From assembly GCA_023853785.1 (NCBI GenBank), contig JAJIRX010000906.1, positions 1-64,000 of the forward strand: 64,000 nt of DNA. The letters run 5' to 3'. Each line of letters opens with the position of its first letter. Position 1 is the first letter of the stretch. A program made the translations under genes and the position numbers. Below are positions 20,642 through 33,907 of this stretch, one piece after another. The stretch is from Psilocybe azurescens (taxonomy: Eukaryota; Basidiomycota; Agaricomycetes; Agaricales; Agrocybaceae). A model generated the notes under the pieces. That model was not told where the DNA came from and ran no database searches. It was given only the letters and a program-made list of their open reading frames with translations.

Positions 20642-23039
20642 ATGTTCCTATACTTGTTTGAATATGCTATCCAAATTTTCTTTCCTGGTGCATTACTCGC
20701 AGCCTCAGAAATTGCATCAGTTGCTACCTTAGGGCCCCAGTCGACGCTATATGTTACCAACGAATTCATCTCCCCAGATGGGTTCCGCCGCTCGTACTTA
20801 TTCCATTACTTATAAATTCCTTCTATATTTTAATCATCCCTTCTTTCCAGTGCATCAGTCATAAATGGCGTATATCCTGCACCATTGATTATCGCCCAAA
20901 AGGTATCGCATGCATATTGACGCTTGGTTTAGAGACACGTACTCATTTCATGTTCTATAGGGTGATAACTTCAAGTTGAATGTGGCCAATTATTTGTCGG
21001 ACAACACCATGCATCGCAGCACCAGTATCGTGCGTTTCAAGATTCTTGTTAATGAATGAAGCTTTAATATATTATTAGCATTGGCATGGCGTTCTTCAAC
21101 ACGGTGGGACTAATTGGGCCGACGGTACAGTCGGTGTCAGCCAATGTCCAATCTCACCCAATCGTTCCTTCCTCTATCAATTCAATGCAACTGAGCCCGG
21201 GACTTTCTGGTATCATTCTCACTATGGTAGTGTTTCATGCGGCTATCAAGAAGTATAGCTCTATCCCTATATTCATACATCGAATTTCTTTCTAGGTACT
21301 CAATATTGCGATGGAATTCGTGGTGCTCTGGTGGTTTATGATCCCGATGACCCACATAAGACGTTGTATGATGGTACGCCCTAGTCATGTCAGTTGCAAT
21401 GTAGAACATAATCTAACCGTTTCCGTTTCAATCGTTCTAGTGGATGATGGTAATTCCTGAACACTAATTATTGAGAAAAGTACTAACAGTATTTGGCCCA
21501 CTTCCTCAGAAACAACAGTTGTGACGCTTGGTGATTGGTAGGTGCTTACGCCGTGAGCTTTATCCAATTTTTACAATCTATGCTACTAGGTATCACACTC
21601 CATCGCCATCCTTAGGTGTTTTACCAACAGCTGATTCACACTTGATCAATGGCAAGGGTCGATATCCGCAGGGCCCATTAACAGACCTCGCAGTTGTCAA
21701 CGTCGAGCAAGGAAAACGTTATCGCCTGCGTGTTGTTTCTATGTCTTGTGATGCTTTTTATACCTTTTCAATTGATGATCATCCGTTGACTGTCATTGAG
21801 GCTGACGGAGAAAGTGTCGTCCCAGTCCGAGGAATCGATGCTTTGGAAATCTTTGCAGGTAACGACCGTATCATCTCTTATACACATTGATGTTCACATT
21901 ACATCCCAGGACAGCGATACTCGGTGGTCCTTGTGGCTAACCAGCCAGTTGGCAACTATTGGATTCGATCCATCCCACCCCTCCAGACAGTAATGCTGCA
22001 TTCAGAACCTTTGACGAAGACGGTCTCAATTCAGCAATTCTCCGATACAAGGGCGCTAACGTACATGGGCAACCCTCAACAAAGCCCACCCAAATAAATA
22101 TCCTTCGCGAAACACAGCTCCACGCATTGATTAATCCTATGGCGCCAGGTAAACCGATCGAAGACGGCGGTGACAAAAACATCCACATCAATATTGAGTT
22201 TGACGAGGAAACTCGATTATTTAAACTTAATGGCGCAAGCTTTATGCCCCCAAAGTGCCGGTCCTGCTGCAGCTCCTGACTGGCACCCCTCCAGGACAGC
22301 TTCTCCCCGAAGGCTCTGTTTACTGGCTTCCTCGCAACAAATCAATCTCCATTTCAGTAGTGCCGGGTAAAAAGATACGCCTGTATGTTTCCTATGTTTT
22401 CTCCGTGACGAACCTTACCATACCATTCATTTTTTGACCTGAGCATAGCATCCATTCCATTTACACGGGGTACGCTTCAAATCCGTTCAAGATTAAAATT
22501 CAACAAAATTAACATATAGACATCAGCACTCCTTTAGCGTAGTGCGAAGCGCCAACACGCCTGAAGATCCCATGCCTGGCTATAACTATATCGATCCAGT
22601 ACGCAGAGACACTGTCAATCTCGGGGACGCCGATTCGGGTAGTAACGTAACAATTCGCTTCACAACTGACAACCCTGGTCCATGGATTTTTCACTGGTAA
22701 GGTTCCACTGGGCTTTGCATTTCTCTGGATTACTAAGAGTGTTATGAAATCTAGTCATATTGACTGGCATCTCGAGAGGTACTTATTCTGGGCAACGAAT
22801 TACTGTCTGTACTAACAAATCATTGCAGAGGAATGGCAATTGTATTTGCCGAAGATCCAGAGGATGTCCCCGCTGTCGTCCGTCCTCCTGGTAAGTTTCC
22901 TGTTAACATTCTGCTAGAAGAGTTTCCAGTACTATATGGCTTTGTTACAGAGCAATGGCAGTACCTTTGCCCAATATTCGACAATCTCCCTGCCTCCATG
23001 ACTTCCATATCTAAAGTTTCGGCCAGCCCCACTCCCTGA
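20642..23039 (+). CDS. Laccase (multicopper oxidase), many introns, three apparent indels
   Basis: Secreted blue copper oxidase of phenols. The ATG at 20642 gives a hydrophobic leader, then [20 protein letters not shown]. Exons follow short introns. Copper motifs appear in order: [16 protein letters not shown] (from about 21080), [21 protein letters not shown] (22450-22470) and [16 protein letters not shown]. In the last motif the T1 axial position is Met, as in class 1, usually low-potential laccases. The protein ends SKVSASPTP. Frame breaks are needed near 21975 (C-rich run), at 22252-22255 (AAAG) and at 22467-22470 (GGGG). These are all homopolymer sites, so I treat them as possible consensus errors. 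If real, it is a recent pseudogene. Confidence 0.85.
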
Positions 23040-23385
23040 TATACTCGAGTATAACAGCTACGCCATTGAATTTTATTTACATGATCTCTACTTCGTCGAT
23101 TGCTTTTTATTCAACTACTTTCCCGTAGTCCATACCATATTCGTATTCCTTGTCATCTGTATATGATCGAGTGAGAAAAGCAGAACGGAATCCAAAGAGA
23201 CGCTCTGTGCGTTCGATAATTTCGTCCAAGGGCTTTGTAATTTATCAAGCGCTCGAGAATTTTCTTGTCTTCGTGCAGCATGTGAAGTTGTGAACCCTAC
23301 CAGCCATATTCATTCGAAAGTCCTGGTTCAATGCATAATATATCCGCAGCCGCTATATGTTGAGTCTGATTTTACAACGGTGTAT
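23040..23385. other. Convergent intergenic region
   Basis: The 3' flanks of laccase (plus) and hydrophobin (minus) meet here. No ORF is supported. It should hold both polyadenylation regions. Confidence 0.6.
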
Positions 23386-23893
23386 TTAAATAGCGACGGG
23401 GGTACAACCGATGGCAACGAGACCTCCTAGGGAAGTGATCCAATAAGCTAACGGTGAACCATTATTCTCGTGCAATGGTTTGCCACGTACCGAACGAATT
23501 GTTTTGGCAGCATGCAGGTTGAGCGTTGCTATACAATAACAATACGTACGCAGTTACTATGCTATGCTACACATAAGAGCCAGAGATCTTACCAGCCTTG
23601 TCCTCCTATCCCAATGGCAGAAATGGGGGAGCAAGTGAGTCCGGTAAGTATGTTTGTATTTCCGACAACAATTCCCAGAAGTCCTAGCAAGGTTAATACT
23701 TGGGGACTGCTAGCGGATTGAATGCTGTTTCCTTGATGGGAAAATAATGGTAGAAATGTCAATGATTAGATCCAGCGAGAAAAGGTTAAGCACGAACAGC
23801 ATTGAAGGACGCCCGTGTTACATTGATTGGATTGAAGGCTCTCTCTGCGCGTAGGGCAGCCATAGCGAGAATGTTGAGGAGTAAGAACTGCAT
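23386..23893 (-). CDS. Class I hydrophobin, four exons
   Basis: Small secreted amphipathic surface protein that coats hyphae and fruiting bodies. From ATG at 23893 the start MQFLLLNILAMAAL looks like a signal peptide. Exons are 23794-23893, 23593-23724, 23491-23528 and 23386-23426, all with GT-AG borders. The eight-cysteine pattern is present: QCNTGVLQCCS, then a hydrophobic loop (LLGLLGIVVGN), GLTCSPISAIGIG, CNAQPACC and GLVAIGCTPVAI at the end. Leader and cysteine region are one base out of frame at the AGAGAG/CTCTCT tract near 23840, either a deletion or a read error. An upstream alternative start in the cysteine frame (near 23948) has no signal peptide and is less likely. Confidence 0.8.
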
Positions 23894-25741
23894 ATGTGAT
23901 ATTTGTAAAGGCCTGAATGGTATGCAATCGATGAGATGAATTAGCCATCTTATACCGTCCTGAAGTCTATCACTGAAACAAACTATAACATCATGACTTC
24001 GGTGGAGGACATTTGGTTGGTCGAAATTGAATGTCATAATTTTAGGATTTAAGTAGGGGCATGATAATCATCATGACAGATGGTTAGTTATTCTTCACTT
24101 TTAGACCCGCTAGTTAAGAGATCTCAATTGCCACTGATGTTTAGTTTAGAGTTTTAGAGGCACAGTTAGAAGTAGACCCACTTAGTCTGTATATTTCTTC
24201 TAATGGGTGGACTGCGTAGCTCGAGTATACTACACGTCAAGTGATAGACGTGCTTTGTCCTGATTGCACAATGAAGCGAAAAGCGGTACATGTAGGACAT
24301 CTTAAACCTCTCTTATACACTGCCGGCCACTGTGGCACCCGCAAAATGTCGCTCTGAGGTGTGCTTTGTTTTGGAACACACATTGACATTTCTGATTTGG
24401 TACACTACATTATTTTGAGTTGTATGCTTTAACTAAAAGAGTACTCATGTGACTTACCATAGATGGTCGAGATTGAGCCACCTGGAGCCCAACCGATGGC
24501 TTCCCGATAGGGCACACGGAGGCCAGAGACGTTAGGCAATGATGTGGGAAAAAGGGCGGGAACGTCACAAGCTGTCACATAACGTGGTCAGCACCCAGAT
24601 GTCCGGCGGAGTGTTCGGGGTCTGTAAATCTCCAGGACCAGACTCTGCCTTCATCGAGCTGCTCTGCCAATGTTGTATTACGCAAGTATGTATGAAAATT
24701 GAGTCTTCCATTGGCCATAGAGCTTTCATCATTTCATCGCTTGTTAAAAAAACAGAGAGTATTCTATGAATACATTCTGATTACATTCTGGTATGTTTAT
24801 GAAGTATATATCGTGTTGTGGAAGCCAGGAGGATGCAAAGGAACTTGATGGGTTACTTTTGCCAATAATGAGTGACAGGTCGCCGTGCCGTTTCAATCGC
24901 TGCCTTGAAATTTTGTTGATGGCTCAAAACGCGTCGCGTCTTGTTTGGTCTCTTCACCGTCGAATTGCTATAATTCTTTATAATCTGCCCTACACTGTAG
25001 AATTTACAACTTGTACTGTATATATTTTGTTCTTTGTCTAATCCACTGTTTTCAATGCATTCTGCCGCAGAGAATGCTGGGCGGAGTGTCAATTTACCGT
25101 GTGACCTACCTGCCATCGAAACAGATACCTTGCGCCGGAAACAGTCCGACACAACATTGGTACGAATATCCTTAAATATTTCTACATTTCTGAAAGACAT
25201 ACTATTATCCTATACCCATGCCACGTAATGAGTTGGCAGGACTACTTGTTATGAAGAAACTGGTGTAAGAACAAAAGGTCGTGGAAATATGGTAAGCTCA
25301 GGGTCAAGTGATAGTAGAGAAATTGGCATCAGCAGCTTAAATTCCGCAACGTCCGGCTGCGCAGGCTGAGCTTCCGCAGATCATACTAAAAATAATGGTT
25401 TGAGAAATTACGATGATTGTCGACGCTGTGCTGTAAGTGAAAGGGATAGCAGTTATCCTACTGAGTAATATTACGCTCTAGCACTCTTAAAATCTATCAC
25501 CAACGCGAAGAGTGGATCTAGTACTAATTAGTACAAGAGAGAAGGATAAAAACGAGATGTTCTCGGGGCGCTGACAAGATTCTGCCTACGTTCTCGAGTA
25601 TGTGCATTCTGATATTATTAATAGTATAAGTATAACTCATCGTCTTTAGAGCTTCTTAAATTCCCATCCCTAATGCTTCCAAACGTATATAATAGCTACT
25701 CGATGGCTATGATGTGATTGCGTCTCCTCAAACTATACGAC
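23894..25741. other. Intergenic, no gene seen
   Basis: Only short, unsupported ORFs in all frames. It includes the hydrophobin promoter (left) and the first P450 promoter (right). Confidence 0.5.
25686..25693 (+). promoter_or_regulatory. TATA box of the first P450 gene
   Basis: TATATAAT lies 49 bases before the ATG at 25742, a normal distance for a fungal TATA box with a short leader. Confidence 0.45.
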
Positions 25742-28323
25742 ATGATTCTACTTACCTTTCAGGCTTTTACCGTCTCCGTGCTTCTCTGGACACTCTGGAA
25801 GACATTTCACACTCTATTTATGAGATCATGCCTCGACAACATACCTGGACCGCCGTCAATATCTAGATGGACAGGTGATTTCAATCGATTTCTGCCCTTC
25901 AACGTTTTGAGATTAATTTATCCTTTCATTAGGCGTTATTCGCCAGCTTTCCAGCCCCGATGCGTGGAATTTTCACAAAGAGATATCTGAAAAATGTACG
26001 CAGTCTGTATCGACGGTTGTATACCGAAAGCTCAACGAGTGGTTGCTTTTTAAGACGGCAGTGTGATCAAGATCAAGGCTATGTTAGGAGTACGCGAGTG
26101 TCTCTCAGGGGTTGAATCATTTCACCTATGACCTCTGTCATTCAGGAGAACCAGCTCTACATTTTCGATCCTAAGGCACTACATCAGATTTTTACCAAGG
26201 TTAGATTCACGTCTACTCTCATTGATGTCTCGTCTCAGTTTTTATTTTGACGATTTCAGGACCAACATATATTTGAAGAAACCCCAGGGTTTATCCAGTA
26301 TGTCATCAAGTTGACTGAGCGGTTTATCAGGTTAATTTGGGCTTACCACAGTACCAACCGGTTAGTCTTCGGGCCCGGCCTGCTTGGGACAATCGGTAAG
26401 TAATCGGAGGAGTCACAGTGATATAGTAAACACCTCTCAAATAGCCCCTCGTACAGGACACAGCCATCGTAAGCAACGAAAGATGCTTAATCCTGTATTC
26501 TCTATTGCACATTTGCGAGAGATGAGTTCGTAACATGTTGTCTGCAGACCAGATGAAATCTGAATCCACATTTGGTAACCTTAGTCCCTTTATTTTACAG
26601 CGTGATGTATCGGCTTCGCGATACATTGAAAACACAGGTGAAGGGTCAATCAAAGGAGGTATGAGCTGTCGAATTGTCCTGAAGAAATAACAGAAATAAA
26701 TTACAGAATATTTAATGATAAGATCGATCTTTTGGACTGGATGTCTCGAGCAGCCTTAGAATTGATTGGTCAAGGTGGCCTTGGATACTCTTTTGACCCT
26801 CTCACGAGTGATGCTGTTCCTCACCCCTATGTCAGAGCAATAAAAGGACTCGGGTATGTCACTCCTTCCATATTTTATTAGCCATCTGTACCATTAACAA
26901 ATGCACGGGTAGCCCTATTGCGTTCAAGTTATTCATTCCTAGTAGATATCTACTGCCCACCATCGTCAAAATAGGAACGCCGAAAATGCGTCGTATTGTC
27001 ATGGGCTGGCTACCGTGGAAGGCGCTCCATGAGGCTCGAGACATTGCAGATGTGCTGCACAACATTTGCGTTGAGATATTCGAGTCGAAAAAGAAAGCAT
27101 TGGCGGAAGGAGACATAGCGGTCTCCAAGCAAATCGGACAAGGAAAGGATATCCTCAGCATTCTGAGTAAGTACATAGCTCCCGCTTCCGACACAATACG
27201 TATAAACTCTCCACACAACAGTCAGAGAGAACATGCAGGCGTCGGAGGCAGATAGACTACCGGAGGAGGAGGTCTTGGGGCAGATGTCGTATGTATTACA
27301 ACCTCTTCGACCAATAACTATGCAGAAACCAAACTGATATATTACTCAGGACATTTATATTCGCAGCAACTGATACGACATCTGGCGCACTTGCGCGGCT
27401 CTTTCATCTGCTCTCTATGCACCAAGATGTACAAGAGAAGCTTCGTAGAGAAATTACAGAGGCAAGACAGAAACATGGCCGGGATCTCACCTACGACGAA
27501 CTCGTTGCTTTGCCATATCTTGATGCTATTTGTAGGGAAACTCTCAGGCTGTACGTATCATCACTTACGCTTTTCATGGAGACTATTAATCAGAGAGTAA
27601 AGGTACGCTCCAGTGACTCGGGTCTCAAGGCGGTGAGTTATCACTGTTCTTTCGCGGTGTATTTGATTAGAGAGACGTTTGAACACAATGACAGCACCCG
27701 AAAAGATGTTGTTTTGTCTTTATCCAACCCTATTCGAGGCCTCGATGGTCGGGAAATGAGCGAAATTGCCGTCCCACAGAATACCACTATTATTATAGGA
27801 ATCACAGCTTGTAATCGTAATCCAGAAATATGGGGACCCGATTCTTTTGAGTGGAAACCGGAACGTTGGCTCAAGCCTTTGCCAGATACAGTGGCTCGCG
27901 CCCACCTCCCGGGCGTCTATTCGAATCTGTGAGTTGCAACTCAATGCTGCTAAGCATGATGTACACGCCTCTAACATTCTCACCTGCTAGAATGACCTTC
28001 ATTGGTGGTGGTAGAGCATGCATGTGAGCTGATTGCTGATATTCCAGCGTATACATATGTAGGGTATAAGCTGACACCTTTCCAGCGGATTTAAATTCTC
28101 TCAGTTAGAAATGAGTAAGTCACCAGCTTCGCATTGCAGGTATCCGACTCGTCTGATAAAATTTATGTTAGAAATTGTGCTGTCACTTCTAATCGAAGAC
28201 TTCAAATTCTCTCCTTCGGATAAGGAGATTTTCTGGAGAATGGGCGGAATAGCCCAACCAACTGTCTCTAATTTCTACAACCCCAATTTTCAGCTTCCCA
28301 TTATCGTGCAATCAATCCAGTAG
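25742..28323 (+). CDS. Cytochrome P450 monooxygenase (distinct subfamily)
   Basis: Membrane-anchored haem-thiolate monooxygenase. The ATG at 25742 gives a membrane anchor (ILLTFQAFTVSVLLW), then the proline hinge IPGPPS. Over a dozen short exons encode GPGLLGTIG and HRKQRKMLNPVFS (C-helix), IGQGGLGYSF, the oxygen-binding I-helix ATDTTSGA, the ExxR motif CRETLRL, FEWKPERWL, and the haem loop FIGGGRACIGFKFSQLEM split by an intron near 28020. It ends PIIVQSIQ. It resembles the CYP5144/CYP5150-type fungal families, but I cannot place it exactly. The substrate is unknown. One splice junction near 26660-26710 is not resolved. Confidence 0.88.
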
Positions 28324-28968
28324 TCGCAAAGATCTTCAATAGACACGAAAAAGGTTGAACTTACGTATTGTTCGGTATACGGTGATCCTAGTAGCCAATT
28401 ACCTACTGCCACGAATATGTATAAAATGTCTACGCAATTTCTTTGAGCGCAACTTCCAGGCAAAAAAAATATCACACTACAGTTACAGTCATCTCACATT
28501 GACTGCGATGTGGCGGCAGCACTACACCTTGATATTAGGATATCCAATCAAGGATGAATAGGAGAAGGAGAACTCGTCAAGAGGTAACGAACTGCTCAGA
28601 CTCGGCGTCAGCAATTTTCATTTTTAAAAGTAACCCCAGCTCACTTTTCGACAACTTGAGACTCGTCAACATGCCTTCCTTCAAACACCGCGTATCCAAG
28701 AAATCCACATGATCCAGTACTCTTCCCCTGCTCCCCTCGCCCCAAAATTTTGTATACATGGTTATATAGTCCTATTATCAATGAATGTAAATAACAAAGT
28801 ACATGAAAAGGCCTCCCATCAATTTGCCATCACCAGCCAATCAGCGATCACAAAAGAAGGCTGGATCAAAATGAAGAACAGGTAGAGGATAGTAAACACC
28901 TGCTGACCGGCTGGGTTCTCAGTAAAAATATCAGCTGGGATGGAGGTTTTTGTGTCTGGCAGTTAGGT

Positions 28969-28999
28969 GAAGCAGGAGCTTTTCAAAAGCTCCTGCTTC
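28969..28999. repeat. Perfect 15-bp inverted repeat with one-base loop
   Basis: GAAGCAGGAGCTTTT, then C, then AAAAGCTCCTGCTTC. This palindrome would form a cruciform or RNA hairpin. It is followed by a T-rich then TATATATAA stretch. It is not linked to a known gene end. Confidence 0.85.
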
Positions 29000-29537
29000 T
29001 TTGTGTATTTTATATATAAACACCTGTAGACCTGGCTTATCATAGCTATTTTCATCTGGTTTACAGGTGGATCCATATCTAACTGACTCAATATAATCTA
29101 CGCTTCTGATAAATTTAGAAACCATGACGATGACAGACTGTATCCAGAAGTATTTGATTGTCTATGTACTGGCACGTTCGGTTCGACAGCTCGGACTCGG
29201 CGAAGATCTACATTGTACGTTATATTATTTTGTTCTCTTAACCCAGGTCCAACTCTGTCTTTACATAGTCATTATGTTCTCAAGAAAAGGAAATGATAAG
29301 AATCGAGCGTTAACGATGCCTCGGATTTTTGCGATCCGAGTAAATAACTTACCCTGTCTACCCAAAAGTTCCATTGTGTCAAGATGTCAAACTCCGGTAC
29401 CCTCCCGATACACTGAAATAACAATATTTGCCTGCCCGAGCATGGCAATTTTTTTGCTATATGTTATGTTCGTTACAACTTGAGCACCAATCTGGTGGGT
29501 TCTTATGCTGACTCGTGCGACTACAATGCATTTTGGC

Positions 29538-29544
29538 TATATAA
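29538..29544 (+). promoter_or_regulatory. TATA box of the second P450 gene
   Basis: TATATAA within GGCTATATAAGCG, 61 bases before the ATG at 29605. Confidence 0.5.
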
Positions 29545-29604
29545 GCGTCTCAAGGTTGCGATCCTCTCTAACACCACTGTGTCGAGTTTTGGTACTATAG
29601 CACT

Positions 29605-31935
29605 ATGGCATCTTTCTCTGACATTGTAACCGGAAAAATTGGCGTCTGTGTTGTCGCAATATGTTGTGTTGTGGGCGTGTGGATTTACAACAGGCGTGCT
29701 TCCAAGTTATCCAATATTCCCGGACCTCCCTCTTCGTCTTTCTTAACTGGTGCGATACTGGAACTAACAGGTGTGACGATCCACGTTCTCAAAGCTAGTT
29801 GTCAGGCAATCTGTTCGACCTTATGGCTCCTACCACTGGACGTGACTGGGTCATTAATTCTGGGAAAGCCTATGGAGGAGCGGTCAAGCTGGCGACTATT
29901 TTCGGTGTGAGTACACTTCTTACATGGCATTAGAATCCCCACTTATCTAAATATATACCCAGGGACGGTCCCTCCTGATTAATGACCCCAAGGCTCTACA
30001 TCATGTACTGGTCAAAGATCAGGATAACTTTGAGGAATGGGAAGCTTGGACTGCGTAAGCTGTCGGCATTGGCAGACCCCCTGTCTACACACATTGTGGC
30101 ATAACTGACGCAATATATGAAGGACAAATGCGCTGCTATACGGGCCAGGCCTTCTCTCAACGGCCGGTCACCAGCACAAAAAGCAACGCAAGATGTTGGC
30201 GCCCGCATTCTCAATCAAGAATCTGAAAGGTATGACGCCCATGTTCGTGTCCATCGCCAGAGAGGTATGTTACGTTGCCTCGATCATGGTTCAGCGAACT
30301 ATTTTTCATTGACGTGTAACTAAGCTGGAGACGCAGTTCTCGTCAATGGTCAAAAATGGCCCGCGAGAAATTGACGTCACAGCGTGGTTGAGCAGCGTGG
30401 CCCTTGAAGCGATTGGCCGAGGCGGTATGGGCGTTTCGTTTGGCAAGATAACCGAGCCTTCTCCCTTCACGATCGCGACCAAACAGCTGGCGTGAGTACT
30501 TCAAATTTCATTTCTGTTTGGATTTTTACGGCACTTGCATGTTCTGATACAGAGCTATTCTGACTGCATTACTTCCCATGAGCGCTCTTACTCCATTTTT
30601 CAAGTATTTTGGACCTGGTCAGTTCCGTCGATACCTGATTAAATTACTTCCATTCTCGCTCCTCAAACGTCTGGAAGTCATTGTGAAGGTCCTGGAGGAT
30701 AAAGGCAACGAGATCTTAGCAAAGCAGAAGAAGGACCTTGATAATGAAGTCGAAGAAAGCCAAGTAAAAGACATCATCAACATCTTACGTGAGGATCGCT
30801 ATCATATCCGGAACCATCTATTGTCGCGTTGCTGATGAGCTTTATGCAGTCAGGGCAAATCGCACATCTGTTGAGTCAGAGCGTATGTCTGATGAGGAGC
30901 TCACCGGACAGATATTGTATGTTACTACTTACTATTATGCGATGTTCTTCTTATATCAATGTTATCCGAAGAACTCTCGTTTTTGCCGCGATGGATACAA
31001 CCTCTGCAGCAATTTCAAGAGTTCTTCACCAGCTGGCGATCCATCCCGACGTTCAGGAAAAGCTGCGGGCAGAAGTCACCGAAGCCTACCATCACCAAGA
31101 CGAGGATATCGACTTCAACAACATAGCCGCACTTCCGTATTTGAATGCTGTTATCAAGGAGACTTTGCGTGTGTGAGTCCTACATCATCATTGCATTTGT
31201 AACAAGACTAACTACATTCTCCCAAAGATTTCCCCCTCTTTCCGTTGCTTTTCGTCAGTGAGTAGATCTAAGATCGGACATGTTACTGCTATCTAACGTG
31301 TAGGCTAGGACCTTGAAGGACACTGTACTTCCTCTTCTGCATCCCATCACCGGTGAAGATGGAACAATTATGAACGAAGTACTAGTCGAGAAAGGTACTG
31401 ATATTTTTATCAATGTTGTTGGCGCGAATCATCACCCAAAAACGTGGGGCGAGGATGCCAGTGAATGGAAGCCAGAACGCTGGCTATCTGAACTTCCCGA
31501 AAGTGTGACTACAATTCGTGAATACTCTGGAGTGTTTGCCCATCAGTGAGCACCGTATTGGAGACCTATTCTTACACTCGCTGATGTCTCCATACGTATA
31601 GAATGACTTTCTTGGCCGGAAATCGTTCTTGCATGTGAGTGATCACTAAGGTCCACTAGACAGCATATCTAAAGCAATTTATTTACAGAGGTTTAAACTT
31701 CGCTCAGCTGGAGATGAGTAAGTTCTTTCTAGTCATTTGTGCAATTGGTATACTGATTCCGGCACCAGGGGTGGTCTTAGCCTTATTCCTTCAATCATTC
31801 GAGTTTAGTCTCCCTAAAGACAAAGAAATCGCATGGAATCTTGGTCTGTTGATGATTCCGGTCCTTAAAGGTTCCAATTCTCTCGAAAGTCAGCTACCTC
31901 TCATTATCCAGAAGCGGGAATCCTGGAAGGCGTGA
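29605..31935 (+). CDS. Cytochrome P450 monooxygenase, paralogue A
   Basis: Haem monooxygenase anchored to the ER membrane. The ATG at 29605 starts MASFSDIVTGKIGVCVVAIC, an anchor helix, then IPGPPSSSFLTG. I could read the splice frame through nearly every exon without an indel: LMAPTTGRDW, GPGLLSTAG, HKKQRKMLAPAFS, IGRGGMGVSFG, I-helix AAMDTTSAAI, ExxR KETLRV, WKPERWL, and haem loop FLAGNRSCIGLNFAQLEM. It ends PLIIQKRESWKA. It is very close in sequence to the two minus-strand P450 genes at 55610 and 60109, so all three stem from local duplication. The I-helix carries M where the common motif has G/A before the D-T-T. Confidence 0.92.
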
Positions 31936-33880
31936 GCCAATCAGACGATGGCATCCGTAGCCTGCTGTCGAGACCGGAATCATTGCTTTAATTTATATTC
32001 CCTTATGATACATACTTATATACGCATGCAGCCTAGTAAATTTGCCGTCCCTCGTACCGCAGTAGAGATAAATTTTCCACCACGGATAACTCATTATAGA
32101 AAGAAATACTCTGCAGATATTTATCAAGTTGATTATACACGAAGGTCATTTACTTGCATGTTTAATAGGGTGTTTCACGATTTTCGGTCGCTTTTAATGA
32201 TTATTTTCATCTCGCTTTTCTCAAAATCAAAATGAAAGGCGGCTCAAATTAAGGCCGACCTGAAACTCCTAAGAATTTATTCGGAATGTATGGCATGTAT
32301 CTACTAATATCTCAGCAATTGTGTTCAGTTTCTTCCATTGTTTTACTATCTTTGGGGGTTGACAGTAGGTCTGTGTTTTCTTTTCTCACAGAATGTTTAA
32401 CCATAGCGGAAGGAGAGTTGGTTGTTGATAGGCAAAGCAAGAAATGACGTATGTATTGGACAAAATAATGATGGTTTATCTAATACATGATGTTTGAGGA
32501 GCGAGTGAAAAGCAAGGGGGGAAAGCGAAGTGAAAACAGGGTGAAAGACACTTTTCAAAATCCTAATTCTTATCCTCGAAAAGCGAGACAAAAGTACCAT
32601 AAAAAGCAGCTTAAAAGCGACTGAAAATCGTCATTGTGAAACGCCCTAATGTTTCCAGTATGGACAGCTAGGCGGACTCGGATTGGATTGGATTACATTA
32701 CATTTTCACATCGCCAACTCAGTCCTCAACCTCCTCCATGCTTGTCAGATGTCTTTTGCTTCCCTTCAAGAGGCGTTTCTTTGTTCTCTCCCTCTACCCT
32801 CCTCTCTCCTTACAGATTCCACACTTTCATCGGCAGGGTATTAATTAATTACGGACATCGCTTCTTGTATTTCTGAGCGTGCGTGTTTGTGTTGTTTTTG
32901 TAAGCCTGGCGCCCCAGTCTTACCATAGCCCCTTTCTATAATATCTTATCTTCTACACTTACGCACACGTGACCGCGATCCCGCACCCCTTTCCCCTTCG
33001 ACATCGACTTCTCTTTACATTATGCACTGTACACACCTGTAACCCAATCAGTCGTTCTATCGATATATCTTAGTCCTGTCATTCTCCGAGTGACTCTCAG
33101 TGAGCCTAATGATGCCAGGCTTTCAGTCTTCTTGGTTTATAATGTGTCATTTTAGTGTATGCTGGATTTGCAAGTGCCGGTTGAAGATGTATGTTGTGAT
33201 CTATAGCCTTAAGCTCCAATAAAGTACTGTATTGACGAAGATGGTATATTTAAATCTGAACAGAGTAAACTCCGCTTGGTCTAGCGAATGCTCACACTCA
33301 GCGGGGCTGGCCCACAAACGTATAAGAGAAACTGAGGCGATTCGAAGCTGCACTTGTCGCAGTTAACTGCAAACTCTCTGGAATTTTAGTGGTCAAGGAT
33401 ATCGATCCTTAGTGGCGACAGAGGTAAGAGCCTTCCGTACATGCGAATGACATGCCCACCATCGAGTACTAAGCTGAATAGTCTTCTAAGATAGTATCGA
33501 TCTACCAGGAAGAGTTTGTCGTTCTATTGGATCTCTCAGGAAATTCCCAGCTGTGCCAAATCGTTATGGGTGCTGTTTCAAAAACCTGTTCTAGCATCCC
33601 ATGAGCGAGAAAGACGAGAAATATATACGAGAGTATATCATATCACACATAACCAAGCGATGAAATTGGACAAGGAAAAATGTTCAACCACCCGACATTG
33701 TGATCTGACACCGATCGCTGCATGTGGCTTCTTCTCACTCCTACAACAAGGAACCTTAATCTCGTTCGTTCTTTAAAAGAGGACATGAAAGGGCTAGGAA
33801 TCTCATCAGTCTCGAACAACTTGGTTACAGATAAATAGACCGGAGTGAATATTTAGCACTGTGCTAATTGAGCAGTAGGT
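31936..33880. other. Intergenic, no gene seen
   Basis: Short ORFs only. The tract near 32700-33000 is CT-rich. Nothing here has a domain or splice support. Confidence 0.5.
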
Positions 33881-33907
33881 AATGTGTCACTCCGATCTGT
33901 CGCCTTA

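Larger units (their letters stand above)
28324..29604. other. Intergenic between two P450 genes
   Basis: No supported gene. It contains a perfect 15-bp inverted repeat at 28969-28999 and two related 20-base stretches (AAACACCTG followed by GACC.GGCT) at about 28897 and 29021 on either side of it. This may be a small foldback element. Confidence 0.5.

Noticed and set aside
24853..25200. 115-codon minus-strand ORF upstream of the first P450
   Set aside because: No domain, no signal or splice support. Several stops in the antisense ORF suggest ordinary intergenic sequence.
20642..32000. A secondary-metabolite cluster formed by laccase and P450 genes
   Set aside because: No polyketide synthase, peptide synthetase, terpene cyclase, methyltransferase or transporter is visible. 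The genes are better explained as separate oxidases and local duplicates.
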